Source: Candidatus Formimonas warabiya (GTDB taxonomy: Bacteria; Bacillota; Dehalobacteriia; Dehalobacteriales; Dehalobacteriaceae). Taken from it: a stretch of 64,000 nucleotides of DNA. Shown here piece after piece: positions 9,338 through 18,415 of the stretch (within the stretch, counting starts at the first letter, position 1; each line of letters starts with the position of its first letter). A program made the position numbers and the translations under genes. The notes beneath the pieces were generated by a model. It saw nothing but the letters and a program-made list of their open reading frames with translations. It made no database searches and had not been told where the DNA came from. Where the stretch lies: assembly GCF_002777255.1 (NCBI RefSeq), contig NZ_CP017634.1, positions 2,120,903-2,184,902 on the forward strand, read 5' to 3'.

Positions 9338-10573
9338 TTATGCAAAAAAATCCTGAAATAGATGTTTAAACTTGTTTATGATTCCACCAAAAAAACGTTC
9401 TCCGGTAGGTGCAGCTTGTACATAAGACAATTGCCTTGCTCCATATAAAACCAGTCCTGCAGCAGTAGCATAAGATGAATTCTGGATACAGTCGCTCACT
9501 CCATTCATCTTCTCCGGACAGCCTATTCTGGCCGGCAAATCCATCTCCTCAGCCGCCAGTTCGATGAGTCCGTTTAATTGCGCTACGCCACCGGTGACGA
9601 TCAGGCCACCGGGAAGCACGCCACGGTACCCGGATCTCTTCAGTTCGTTTTTGATCAAAGAAAGGATCTCCCGGCTCCGTGGTTCAATGATACTCGCCAA
9701 AAGCTTTTTCGAGACCTTTTTCGTTTCATGGCCCAGCATATCCGGAATCGGGATCATTTCATTATCCGGCATGAGGCGGGGAAAAACACATCCGTGTTCT
9801 GTTTTCAAAGTCTCGGCAGCTTCTACAGGTATTCTCAACCCAATGGCAATATCATTGGTAATCAGATTTCCTCCAACCGGTAAAACACTGGAAAACCATA
9901 ATCTACCCTGGTCGAATACAGCAAACTCCGTGGTACCTCCTCCAATATCAACAATCAAGCAACCTAAGTTCCGTTCTGCAGGAAGCAACACTGCTTCTGC
10001 CGAAGCCAATGCGGCAGGCACCAGTTCCTCTTCTTGCAGGCCTGCCTTCTGAATACATTTTAAAAGGTTCTGCAGGGCAGTGCCTGAGGCCGTAACAATG
10101 TTTATTTCGGCTTCCAGCCTGGCACCAGCCATGCCAATAGGATCAACGATGCCATCATTTCCGTCTATCGCATATTGGCGGGGATGAACATGAATGATTC
10201 TGCGGTCTTGGGGCAAAGCGACGACTTTTGCCGCCTGAAGCACTCGATCCACATCTTCCGGAGCTATTTCCCTGTTTTTGTTGGTAATCGCTACCACACC
10301 TTTATTATTAACAGAGGAAAGATGGGGCCCAGATACGGCCACGTAAGCATTCTGCACACGACACCCGCTCATTTGTTCTGCTTTTTCCGTCGCGGCAACA
10401 ATACACTTGATCACAGCTTCTAAATCTACAATACCGCCTTTTCTAACCCCTTGGGTGGGTTGTTCCCCCACACCGATGATTATTACTCCGCCCTGCTGAT
10501 CAATTTCAGCAACTATGACTACTGTTTTCGTTGTTCCTACATCCAATCCCACTACTATATTGTGGCCGCTCAA
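9338..10573 (-). CDS. ftsA: Cell division protein FtsA
   Basis: About 411 residues of the actin/Hsp70-like ATPase fold: VVGLDVGTTKTVVIVAE (phosphate 1), DIGGGTTEFAVF (phosphate 2), and VTGGVAQLNGL (adenosine). FtsA tethers FtsZ filaments to the membrane; the C-terminus (FKHLFQDFFA) is an amphipathic membrane-targeting helix. The start is unsure: a GTG at 10582 directly abuts the G-rich ribosome site, whereas the TTG at 10573 sits about 8 bases from it and is preferred. Upstream 10574-10715 is AT-rich and may hold a promoter, but none stands out. Confidence 0.95.
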   Translation of the reverse strand: MSGHNIVVGLDVGTTKTVVIVAEIDQQGGVIIIGVGEQPTQGVRKGGIVDLEAVIKCIVAATEKAEQMSGCRVQNAYVAVSGPHLSSVNNKGVVAITNKNREIAPEDVDRVLQAAKVVALPQDRRIIHVHPRQYAIDGNDGIVDPIGMAGARLEAEINIVTASGTALQNLLKCIQKAGLQEEELVPAALASAEAVLLPAERNLGCLIVDIGGGTTEFAVFDQGRLWFSSVLPVGGNLITNDIAIGLRIPVEAAETLKTEHGCVFPRLMPDNEMIPIPDMLGHETKKVSKKLLASIIEPRSREILSLIKNELKRSGYRGVLPGGLIVTGGVAQLNGLIELAAEEMDLPARIGCPEKMNGVSDCIQNSSYATAAGLVLYGARQLSYVQAAPTGERFFGGIINKFKHLFQDFFA

Positions 10574-10715
10574 CCTTCGCACCCCCCCGGCACGATTCAG
10601 CTAAATTAGTGCACGGAAAATAATGTTTAAACTGTAAAGTTCAACATAAATTCTGATTTCCCTGCTAGATATTGTCTTTTTTATGAGTTAAAATTTGCCA
10701 TTTAATCCCTCAAAA

Positions 10716-11486
10716 TTAGTTCTTTCGATAAAAAACAACAGGTTTGTCGCTAAAGCTGACGTCTATATATTCAATGTCCTCTAAACGGTCCATCTCCTCT
10801 TCCTTTTTCAGGACTTGGAGGAACCTGGTGAATTTCTCCTGAAAGCCGTCGGCCCCTCCCAATCGGACCTCGGCTCCTTGAACCGTAAAGACCCTTAATT
10901 TCTGCGGGTCAAAAACATCTACCTCGGCAATCACTTTTTTGGCTTCCGCATCCATTTGAGCAATCATTTTTAAACCCATGGCCAATTTTTGAGAAGTCAA
11001 TTGTTTTCCCACGGCGATGGTATCGGGAAGATCCACTCCGGTGACGATGGGCAGAGGATACTTGTCGATAGCACTGACCTTCTTCAGGATATATCCGGCC
11101 ACGTCGATTTGGATTAATCCTCCGGCGATAGGAACGAGAGCCACGGGAGTTCTTTCCGTGACCAGAACGGCTACCGTACCGGGGAGATGCCTTTCGATCT
11201 CCACATCATCCACCATGGGACTCATGAGGATCTTTTTCTCTGCTTTTTCCCGGTCGATCTTAAATATATTTTGCCCTTTTGCCAGGCCGGAAAGTTCCAC
11301 AATATCTTGCACGGAAACCAGTTTCGTGCCGCTCACCTTGATGGAGGATACGGCAAAAAAAGGTGAATTAATAAAAAAATAGCTGGCGAATAAAATTAAA
11401 ATGAGGGTTAAAATCTTCATTAACCATTTAATACTACCCGGTCTTTTTCTGCGCCGGACATATTTGACCCCTTTTTTCCTGTGCAA
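10716..11486 (-). CDS. ftsQ: Cell division protein FtsQ/DivIB
   Basis: About 256 residues: a very basic cytoplasmic N-terminus (RKKGVKYVRRRKRPG), one membrane helix (~22-42), a POTRA domain starting FFAVSSIKVSGTKLVS, then the FtsQ/DivIB beta domain. It is part of the divisome subcomplex with FtsL and DivIC that activates septal wall synthesis. A TTG at 11486 with GGAGGG 6 bases upstream is preferred; an ATG at 11534 is the alternative. It is the first gene after the terminator that ends the mur block. Confidence 0.9.
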   Translation of the reverse strand: MHRKKGVKYVRRRKRPGSIKWLMKILTLILILFASYFFINSPFFAVSSIKVSGTKLVSVQDIVELSGLAKGQNIFKIDREKAEKKILMSPMVDDVEIERHLPGTVAVLVTERTPVALVPIAGGLIQIDVAGYILKKVSAIDKYPLPIVTGVDLPDTIAVGKQLTSQKLAMGLKMIAQMDAEAKKVIAEVDVFDPQKLRVFTVQGAEVRLGGADGFQEKFTRFLQVLKKEEEMDRLEDIEYIDVSFSDKPVVFYRKN

Positions 11487-11579
11487 CCCTATCCCTCCAG
11501 TTGCCCGGTTCATCCATCTGTATTTATATACCATTCACCGTGCGGTACCGCTCTTCCTTCTTCTTGTCCCAAAATGCAT

Positions 11580-11603
11580 CAAAAAAAAGCACTCTTCTGT
11601 GCT
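11580..11603 (-). terminator. Rho-independent terminator after murA
   Basis: AGCAC/GTGCT stem with a six-base loop, followed on the minus strand by eight T residues. Confidence 0.8.
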
Positions 11604-11621
11604 TCACATGGTATGTAAAAA

Positions 11622-12980
11622 TTAAATTTTATAATTTAACTCCATTTCCTTATGGCTGATCAAGGGGAATTTTTCTTGCTGGTCCCGGGAAAGACCGTCC
11701 TGCTTGATCTCCTGTTCTTCCTCTCTCGGCATTTTTTCTCGCACAATCCGGGCCCCCAAGAGGGCGTACTTTTGCTCTAAACGGTGGTATCCCCGGTCAA
11801 TATGACCGATATTTTCAATCACCGTGATCCCCTCTGCAGCCATCCCTGCCAACACCAGAGCAGCTCCCGCCCGCAAATCGGTGGCCTCCACCATGGCTCC
11901 CGTGAGTCTTTTCACCCCTTTTACAACTGCGACTCTTCCCTCCACGATAATATTGGCACCCATCCGGCGCAATTCATCCGCATGTTTAAAGCGATTTTCA
12001 AAGATGTTTTCTAAAATCACCGAGGTGCCTTGGGCTACTGTCATTAACGCCATCATTTGGGGCTGAATGTCGGTAGGGAAACCCGGATAAGGCATGGTCT
12101 TAAGATCTACGGATTTGACTCTGGGGACACCGCGCACCCGCAGCCCTTTGCCGTTCTTTGATACAATGACACCAGAGGCGCGCAATTTTACCGTCAATGG
12201 CTCCACATGTTCGGCCACTGCGTTGCGCAGCACCAGGTCTCCGTTAGTGATCGCCGCCGCCAGCATGTAAGTCCCTGCCACAATGCGGTCGGGAATCACC
12301 GTATGGTCCGCACCATGCAGTTTTGCCACCCCTGTGATCTGGATATTATCGCTCCCGGCCCCTTCAATTTTCGCCCCCATACTTTTCAGAAAAAGGGCTA
12401 AATCAACGATCTCCGGCTCTCGGGCCGCATTCCGGATCATTGTCACTCCTTCCGCCAGAGTCGCTGCCATCATAATGTTTTCCGTGGCACCTACGCTGGG
12501 AAAATCCAAATAAACCGTATCGCCCGTAAGCTTATGGGCGTAAGCTTCAATATTGCCGTATTTTTCAATGATCGAGGCTCCCAGCTGTTCTAATCCTTTA
12601 ATATGATAGTCCATGGGACGTGATCCAATGGCACATCCTCCGGGAAAAGGAGCCCGTGCACTATGAAACCTGCTGAGCAAGGGGCCAAGGACTAAATTTG
12701 ACGCCCGCATTTTCTTCATGGTCTCTTCCGGAACCTCGGTGGGGTTGATATTAGACGCATTGACAATCAATGTCTTCTTTTCCCATTTTATTTTCGCGCC
12801 CAGGTACTCCAGAATCTCCACCAACAACACTACGTCCTGAAGTTGAGGAACATTATGAATCACGCAGGTTTCCGCGCTTAAAAGAGTAGCTGCCAATATC
12901 GGCAAAACCGCATTTTTCGCCCCACAAACTTCCACTAAACCGTGTAACCGGGTCCCTCCCGTGATGATATATCTCTCCAA
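11622..12980 (-). CDS. murA: UDP-N-acetylglucosamine 1-carboxyvinyltransferase MurA
   Basis: 452 residues, somewhat longer than the usual ~420 owing to a charged C-terminal tail. It transfers enolpyruvate from PEP to UDP-GlcNAc, the first committed step of peptidoglycan synthesis. Visible features are the N-terminal GAKNAVLPILAATLL, the catalytic loop PFPGGCAIGSRPMD with the active-site Cys that fosfomycin alkylates, and YPGFPTDIQPQMMALM. The start is TTG. Just upstream lies a remnant of murB, whose product would catalyse the next step. Terminator follows. Confidence 0.96.
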   Translation of the reverse strand: MERYIITGGTRLHGLVEVCGAKNAVLPILAATLLSAETCVIHNVPQLQDVVLLVEILEYLGAKIKWEKKTLIVNASNINPTEVPEETMKKMRASNLVLGPLLSRFHSARAPFPGGCAIGSRPMDYHIKGLEQLGASIIEKYGNIEAYAHKLTGDTVYLDFPSVGATENIMMAATLAEGVTMIRNAAREPEIVDLALFLKSMGAKIEGAGSDNIQITGVAKLHGADHTVIPDRIVAGTYMLAAAITNGDLVLRNAVAEHVEPLTVKLRASGVIVSKNGKGLRVRGVPRVKSVDLKTMPYPGFPTDIQPQMMALMTVAQGTSVILENIFENRFKHADELRRMGANIIVEGRVAVVKGVKRLTGAMVEATDLRAGAALVLAGMAAEGITVIENIGHIDRGYHRLEQKYALLGARIVREKMPREEEQEIKQDGLSRDQQEKFPLISHKEMELNYKI

Positions 12981-13000
12981 CGCTGCTGCACCCCCATCGG

Positions 13001-13159
13001 TTACCTTGCCTCTCCCACGATCTGAATCTCTCTTTCCAGATCAATATGAAATTCTTCCTGGACCCCCATTGTTATTTTTTCCAGCCGTGAAATCACACCT
13101 TGCGCCCGACCATCTCTTTTTCCCTGTTCATTGATCACCTCAACTTTTTGGCCATGAAT
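13001..13159 (-). pseudogene. murB: C-terminal remnant of murB
   Basis: The 52 codons that follow the murC stop codon in the same frame read as a MurB C-terminus: an alpha helix with RAQGVISRLEKI, then VQEEFHIDLEREIQIVGE, matching the family's V-x3-F-G-I-x-LE-x-E-x-x-I-x-GE ending. There is no ribosome site or plausible start, and the FAD-binding and catalytic domains are missing, so an ancestral murB between murC and murA appears to have been deleted up to its last ~50 codons. Assignment rests on motif resemblance seen by eye. Confidence 0.6.
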
Positions 13160-14557
13160 TTACATCTCTTGGCCCTCCAAACACCGGATTTCCCGGGCAA
13201 AGCAAAGGCCTGCCTGACGGATGTTGCCCGCGCCCAGCGTGAGCACCAAATCCCCCGGCTTGGTTTTCTGGCAGAGAAAGTGCACAATTTCCTCCTCCGT
13301 GGCGCAATAAAACACATCTTTTCTCTGATCCGAGTTTTGAATGGCATTCATGATCAAATGGGCCGTGACGCCGGGAATGGGTTTTTCCGAGGCACTGTAA
13401 ATCTCATTAATCACCACCAGATCGGCATCATGGAAAGAATCCCCGAATTCAAACTGTAACAGCTTTGTTCTGGTATAGCGATGAGGTTGAAAGACCGCCA
13501 CGATTCTTTCAAACCCGGCAGTTTTTGCCGCACTCAAGGTAGCGCGCAACTCGGAGGGATGGTGAGCATAGTCATCCACGATGGTAATACCCTTGATTTG
13601 GTCGATGAATTCGAACCTGCGCTTGGCCCCGGTAAACTGCTTCAGGGCGGCAGCCGCCTGGTCGAAGGTTAAGCCCAGCCTGATTCCCGTAGCAATGGCG
13701 GCCAGGGCATTAGATATATTATGCTTTCCGGGCACATTTAGTTCCAGCACGCCCAGTTTATTTCCCCGGTAAAAAACCTCACAAGCGGACTGGATCCCAT
13801 GAAAGGATAAATTCCGGGCGGTAAAATCTACCTCCGGGGTGTCAAGTCCGTAGGTCACATAATCCGCCTGAATGGTATCCTGGATTTTGGCTAACTCTTT
13901 ATTATCCAAACAGATCACGGCAAAGCCATCCTCCGGCAGTTGCTCCACAAACCGGGTAAAGGCGTTGACGATATTCTTTACGGACCGATAATAATCCAAG
14001 TGGTCATTTTCAATATTGGTAATCACCGCTATTTTGGGAAATAATTTTAAAAAGGACCCGTCGCTTTCATCTGCCTCAGCCACCAGGTATTTTCCCCTGC
14101 CCAATTTGGCATTGCTGCCAATTTGCTTTAAGTCTCCTCCGATTACAATGGTCGGATCCAAATTGTTAGCCTCCAGCATTAAAGAAATCATCGCTGTGGT
14201 CGTCGTCTTACCATGGGCTCCTGCAACGGCAATGCTTTCCTGTCGGGCCATTAATATGGCCAGCATTTCTGCTCGGGCCATCACCTCTAATCCCCGTTTT
14301 TTTGCCTCTATCATCTCCGGATTATCCTGGGGAATAGCCGAGGAAAATACGACCGTTGTTACATCCGGGCCGATGTTCTGTGCTTGATGGCCAATTTCTA
14401 TGCTTGCTCCTAATTCCCTGAGCCTTTTGGTGGTCTCCGATTCTTTCATGTCTGATCCGGATATCTGAGCGCCCAGTTGAAGCAGAATCTTGGCAATGCC
14501 GCTCATCCCGGTACCCCCGATGCCAATAAAATGAATCCTTCCTTTTGTCAATGTCAT
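13160..14557 (-). CDS. murC: UDP-N-acetylmuramate--L-alanine ligase MurC
   Basis: 465 residues. It adds L-Ala to UDP-MurNAc using ATP. The N-terminal Rossmann-like motif is IHFIGIGGTGMSGIAKIL, the ATP loop AGAHGKTTTTAMIS, and the Mur-ligase motifs ENDHLDYY and DDYAHHPSELRATL are present. ATG follows AAGGAGATGACTGA. Ninety-odd bases separate it from murG upstream, and the murB remnant lies directly downstream in the same frame. Confidence 0.97.
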   Translation of the reverse strand: MTLTKGRIHFIGIGGTGMSGIAKILLQLGAQISGSDMKESETTKRLRELGASIEIGHQAQNIGPDVTTVVFSSAIPQDNPEMIEAKKRGLEVMARAEMLAILMARQESIAVAGAHGKTTTTAMISLMLEANNLDPTIVIGGDLKQIGSNAKLGRGKYLVAEADESDGSFLKLFPKIAVITNIENDHLDYYRSVKNIVNAFTRFVEQLPEDGFAVICLDNKELAKIQDTIQADYVTYGLDTPEVDFTARNLSFHGIQSACEVFYRGNKLGVLELNVPGKHNISNALAAIATGIRLGLTFDQAAAALKQFTGAKRRFEFIDQIKGITIVDDYAHHPSELRATLSAAKTAGFERIVAVFQPHRYTRTKLLQFEFGDSFHDADLVVINEIYSASEKPIPGVTAHLIMNAIQNSDQRKDVFYCATEEEIVHFLCQKTKPGDLVLTLGAGNIRQAGLCFAREIRCLEGQEM

Positions 14558-14650
14558 TCAGTCATCTCCTTCCCAGAGACGCAGGAATAAGGAAAATTCC
14601 CGTAACATACCATTATCATATGCCGGGAAGAAAAAGATGTGACCTGAGCC

Positions 14651-15772
14651 TTATCTTTGCTCCGGTTTACTTATCCCTACGATTAATTGGGTAATTTCAT
14701 CCAACGCATTAATTTTTCCCATTCCCTTGGCGGCCTCTGCCATTTCAGCACGAAGAGACACATTATTTATTATCTCCTCCAAGGCAGTAAATAATTTCCC
14801 CTGCTCTAATTCTTGATCCAGGACCATTTTGGCCGCCCCCTTCTTTTCCAAGGAACGGGCATTATATTCCTGATGGTTGGCTGCGGCATAGGGGTAGGGC
14901 ACTAATACCGAGGGGAGGCCCCGAAGCATGATTTCCGATAAGAAGGAAGCTCCTGCCCGTCCCACAATGATGTCGGCAGCCGCCAAAGCGTATTCCATTT
15001 CATATAAATAAGGGACTATTCTTAAATTCTCCCGGCCGTCCAGGGAAATATTCTCCTGGGCCAGGAAGGAGAGCATTTCTTCATAGCCTCCCGGCCCGGT
15101 AATATGATAAAATTGGACCTGATCTCTTTGGAGCAGCTTCCCATAGGCCCGGCTCATGGCCAGGTTTAAACTGCGCGCCCCCCGGCTGCCTCCGGTCACC
15201 ACAATGGTGGTCTTGTTTGCCGACAGGCCCAAGGCTTTGATCCCGGTGAGCCGTTCCATGCCCATGATCTCCTGACGCACAGGCAATCCGGTTAAATGGA
15301 CCTTTTCTTTGGCGGGAAAATACTTCAGGGAATCTTCAAAAGTGACGCAAATCCCATCGACCAAGCGGGCTAAAATTCTGTTCGTTAAACCGGGAACGGC
15401 ATTTTGCTCATGTAATAAAGTAGGAATCCCTAAAGTTGCGGCGGCAAATACCAACGGCCCGCACACATAGCCGCCGGTGCCGATAACCACATGGGGTCTG
15501 AAGGCCCGGAGAATATGCCAGCCCTCCCAGCAGCCTTTGCACGCTTTAAAAACACTGGCCAAGGTCCGGTAGGAAAAGGGGCGGGATAAGCCTTCCACGC
15601 TGATGGTTTGAAAGGGCAACCCGGCCTTGGGCACAATTTCTGCCTCCAGACCCTTCTTTGTGCCTACATAAAGAATCTCCGCTTCCCTGATTTTGTTTTG
15701 CAGTCCTTTGGCAATGGCTAAGGCAGGATAGATATGCCCCCCTGTGCCGCCGCCTGTGATAATGATGCGCAT
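14651..15772 (-). CDS. murG: MurG, lipid II-forming GlcNAc transferase
   Basis: 374 residues from the ATG at 15772 (MRIIITGGGTGGHIYPALAI). It transfers GlcNAc to lipid I at the inner face of the membrane. Two GT-B domains are seen: the N-terminal G-rich loop GGGTGGH, and the C-terminal TGGSRGARSLN and IVGRAGASFLSE donor-binding motifs. The start lies 5 bases after the ftsW stop, so translation is probably coupled; a longer in-frame reading upstream overlaps ftsW and is not credible. Confidence 0.96.
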   Translation of the reverse strand: MRIIITGGGTGGHIYPALAIAKGLQNKIREAEILYVGTKKGLEAEIVPKAGLPFQTISVEGLSRPFSYRTLASVFKACKGCWEGWHILRAFRPHVVIGTGGYVCGPLVFAAATLGIPTLLHEQNAVPGLTNRILARLVDGICVTFEDSLKYFPAKEKVHLTGLPVRQEIMGMERLTGIKALGLSANKTTIVVTGGSRGARSLNLAMSRAYGKLLQRDQVQFYHITGPGGYEEMLSFLAQENISLDGRENLRIVPYLYEMEYALAAADIIVGRAGASFLSEIMLRGLPSVLVPYPYAAANHQEYNARSLEKKGAAKMVLDQELEQGKLFTALEEIINNVSLRAEMAEAAKGMGKINALDEITQLIVGISKPEQR

Positions 15773-15777
15773 CCTGC

Positions 15778-16884
15778 TCACCGATCCAATCCTGCGTACC
15801 TGGACACATTTAGTAACAGGCCGATCCCGGCCAAAGAAAACAATAAGGAGGACCCCCCATAGCTGATAAAGGGCAGGGTAATCCCCGTCACCGGTAAGGA
15901 TCCGGTCACCACGCCTAAATTGATGATGGCCTGGATGCCCACCATGGAGGTGACGCCGATAGCCAATAAACTGCCGAAGGAGTCTGGGAAAGATACCGCC
16001 ACTTTTAGACCTCTCCAGACAAATAATAAAAAGAGAATAATGACGATGGCCCCGCCAATAAAGCCCAATTCCTCGGACAAGATGGAAAAAATAAAGTCCG
16101 TATGTCTTTCCGGCAAATAAAAGGTTTTGGCCCGGCTGGCGCCTAAGCCCACGCCGGCAAAACCGCCCGATCCGATGGCTAAAAGGGACTGCACCGTTTG
16201 AAAGCCTGTATCCTGAGCATCCTTCCAGGGATCCCAAAAGGCCATCAACCGCTCCATGCGGTATGGCTCAAGAACGATCGCCGCCAGAATCAAGGCAATC
16301 CCGGCCACAGCTAATAGGGTCATATGGGTCTTGCGTGCTCCCGCACACCACAGCATCACAAAGGTAGTACCGGCCAGGGCCAGGGCCGTGCCCAGGTCCG
16401 GCTGAAACATAATCAAAGCACAGGCTGCTCCCATGATGCCCAGAGGAGGCAAAAAGCCTTTCGTGAAAGACTGCATTAAATGTTGCTTTTCACTCATAAA
16501 GGCCGCCATATACATGACCATAGTCACCTTGATCAGCTCGGAAGGCTGGAACTGGAGAGGCCCCGCGCCCAACCAGCGCACAGACCCCTTGCGCTCAATA
16601 CCGATACCGTCGATCAATAATATAGCTAAAAGAACGAAAGAAACGATTAACGCTGGTTTTGCCAGTCCTTTTAGCTTCTGATAATTGACCTTCATCACAA
16701 AAATCATGGCCCCAATCCCCACCAAAGCATTAAAAAACTGACGGCGCAAAAAATAGAATGAATCCTGATATTGATAAAAGGCGGCATATTGACTGGAGCT
16801 GAACACCATCACAATGCCGATGCTTAAAAGCAGCAGCACGGTGAGAAAAATCACAAAATCCGGAGCCCCTTTTTTCAATTCCAT
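15778..16884 (-). CDS. ftsW: SEDS peptidoglycan polymerase FtsW/SpoVE
   Basis: 368 residues with about ten membrane segments. SEDS hallmarks include FQPDLGTALAL, RMERLMAFWDPW, and GVGLGASRAKTFYLPERHTDFIFSIL. It polymerises glycan from lipid II together with a class B PBP, here probably SpoVD encoded nearby. FtsW and sporulation-specific SpoVE cannot be told apart from sequence alone; position between murD and murG fits either. ATG follows AGGAGGGGAAAAT. Confidence 0.93.
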   Translation of the reverse strand: MELKKGAPDFVIFLTVLLLLSIGIVMVFSSSQYAAFYQYQDSFYFLRRQFFNALVGIGAMIFVMKVNYQKLKGLAKPALIVSFVLLAILLIDGIGIERKGSVRWLGAGPLQFQPSELIKVTMVMYMAAFMSEKQHLMQSFTKGFLPPLGIMGAACALIMFQPDLGTALALAGTTFVMLWCAGARKTHMTLLAVAGIALILAAIVLEPYRMERLMAFWDPWKDAQDTGFQTVQSLLAIGSGGFAGVGLGASRAKTFYLPERHTDFIFSILSEELGFIGGAIVIILFLLFVWRGLKVAVSFPDSFGSLLAIGVTSMVGIQAIINLGVVTGSLPVTGITLPFISYGGSSLLFSLAGIGLLLNVSRYAGLDR

Positions 16885-16895
16885 ATTTTCCCCTC

Positions 16896-18260
16896 CTATT
16901 TCATCCCTAGAACCAGCTGTTTGAAGAGATTTCCCCTCTCTTCATAGTCGGTAAACATATCCCAGCTGGCACACGCGGGAGAAAGCAATACCACATCACC
17001 GGGCCGGGCAATCCTCTTTGCCGTGGAGACCACCTCTTGATAATCCGCCGCCTGGTAAATAGCATCAAAGCCTTGCTTTTCCACCGCATCCCGAATGGTC
17101 GGAGCCGCTTCTCCTACTAAGATAAGGGCATAGACCTTCTTTTTAATCAGTTTGGCCATTTTGCTAAAATCGCTGCCCTTATTTTTTCCCCCGGCAATTA
17201 AGATGATCGGCTGATCGTAGGCCTCCAAAGCCTTCATCGTGGAGTCCGGATTCGTGCCCTTGGAATCATTGACATAGGTGACACCGTTCATTTTTCCCAC
17301 AAATTCCAGCCGGTGCACCACGCCCGGAAAACTTTTCAATGTTTCAGCCAGATCCTGGGGGGAAACCCCCAGACAAAAACCGGCGGCTGTCGCGGCCAAA
17401 GAATTTTCCAGATTGTGCCTGCCCTTAATATATATGTCGGCCGTGTTGACAACATTAATACAATCATTCGCGGTCTTGACTGTGATGATGCCGTTTTTCA
17501 CAAACACGCCTCTGTCCAGTGCCGTTTTTTGGCTGAAGAAGACCACCTGGCCCGGTGACCGGGCCGCCAGTTTTCTCACTCTGGTATCATCATAGTTTAA
17601 CACCGTATAATCATCGGGATGCTGGTTTTCAAAGATGCGGGCCTTGGCATCCGTATACCCTTTCATCGTTTTATGCCGGTCAAGATGGTCCGGCGTAATA
17701 TTCAGGATCACGGCGACTTTGGGGCAAAAGGTTTCAATTGTTTCCAACTGGAAGCTGGACACTTCCGCTACCACCACATGGCGGGGCGTCAATCGCTCCA
17801 TCTCCGTCACCAGGGGTGTACCGATATTTCCCCCCACAAATACGGGAATCCCGGCATCGGAAAAAATTTGTCCCGTCAAAGAGGTGGTCGTGGTCTTGCC
17901 ATTTGTTCCGGTTATGGCCACAAAGGGAGATTGACTATACCGGAAGGCTACCTCTAATTCTCCGGTCAAGGGAATGCGCGCCCGGCGAATTTTTTTCGCC
18001 AAAGGAATATTTAAAGGAATTCCCGGGCTGATCACAGCATAATCGAAACTGCCGGGTTTAATGTCCGGTTCCCGTCCCAGGATGTAATCGATTTTGTATG
18101 GCTGAAGGGCTGCTAAGGCATGGCCCAGTTTTTCCGCCGGTTTGGCATCCGTGAGGGTCACCAAAGCCCCTTTTTGGCTCAAAAAGCCTGCTACGGCCAG
18201 ACCGCTGCGCGCCGCACCAATCACCAGTATTTTCTTGTCTTTCACATTTGCATCCCACAT
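16896..18260 (-). CDS. murD: UDP-N-acetylmuramoylalanine--D-glutamate ligase MurD
   Basis: 454 residues. It adds D-Glu to UDP-MurNAc-L-Ala. Seen: N-terminal ILVIGAARSGLAVAGFL, ATP loop ITGTNGKTTTTSL, NITPDHLDRH, and YVNDSKGTNPDST. The ATG at 18260 has AAGGAGG 8 bases upstream, so the longer in-frame reading is set aside. The stop lies 11 bases from ftsW. Confidence 0.97.
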   Translation of the reverse strand: MWDANVKDKKILVIGAARSGLAVAGFLSQKGALVTLTDAKPAEKLGHALAALQPYKIDYILGREPDIKPGSFDYAVISPGIPLNIPLAKKIRRARIPLTGELEVAFRYSQSPFVAITGTNGKTTTTSLTGQIFSDAGIPVFVGGNIGTPLVTEMERLTPRHVVVAEVSSFQLETIETFCPKVAVILNITPDHLDRHKTMKGYTDAKARIFENQHPDDYTVLNYDDTRVRKLAARSPGQVVFFSQKTALDRGVFVKNGIITVKTANDCINVVNTADIYIKGRHNLENSLAATAAGFCLGVSPQDLAETLKSFPGVVHRLEFVGKMNGVTYVNDSKGTNPDSTMKALEAYDQPIILIAGGKNKGSDFSKMAKLIKKKVYALILVGEAAPTIRDAVEKQGFDAIYQAADYQEVVSTAKRIARPGDVVLLSPACASWDMFTDYEERGNLFKQLVLGMK

Positions 18261-18279
18261 GGGTAAAACCTCCTTCTCC

Positions 18280-18408
18280 GGGAACCGGATCCCCATCCGG
18301 GTTCCCCGGTAAAAGCACGATCAATAAAGACTGGGTGTTTCCAGCAGACAGCGAACAGTCCCCTGGTTTTAACAACTGCAAACCGTATTTCCCCGGATCC
18401 CGGTTCCC
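18280..18408. repeat. Imperfect inverted repeat between mraY and murD
   Basis: Arms GGGAACCGGATCC (18280-18292) and GGATCCCGGTTCCC (18395-18408) are complementary but for one base and bracket the whole mraY-murD spacer. There is no T-run. Meaning is unknown; it could be an RNA stem bringing the murD ribosome site close to the mraY stop. Confidence 0.45.
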
Positions 18409-18415
18409 GTATTTT

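Noticed and set aside
10583..10715. Sigma-H-like promoter upstream of ftsA
   Set aside because: Spacing and hexamers fit poorly; only AT-richness supports it.
18058..18381. Minus-strand frame between mraY and murD as a possible murF trace
   Set aside because: No similarity to MurF; the frame overlaps murD in a different phase.
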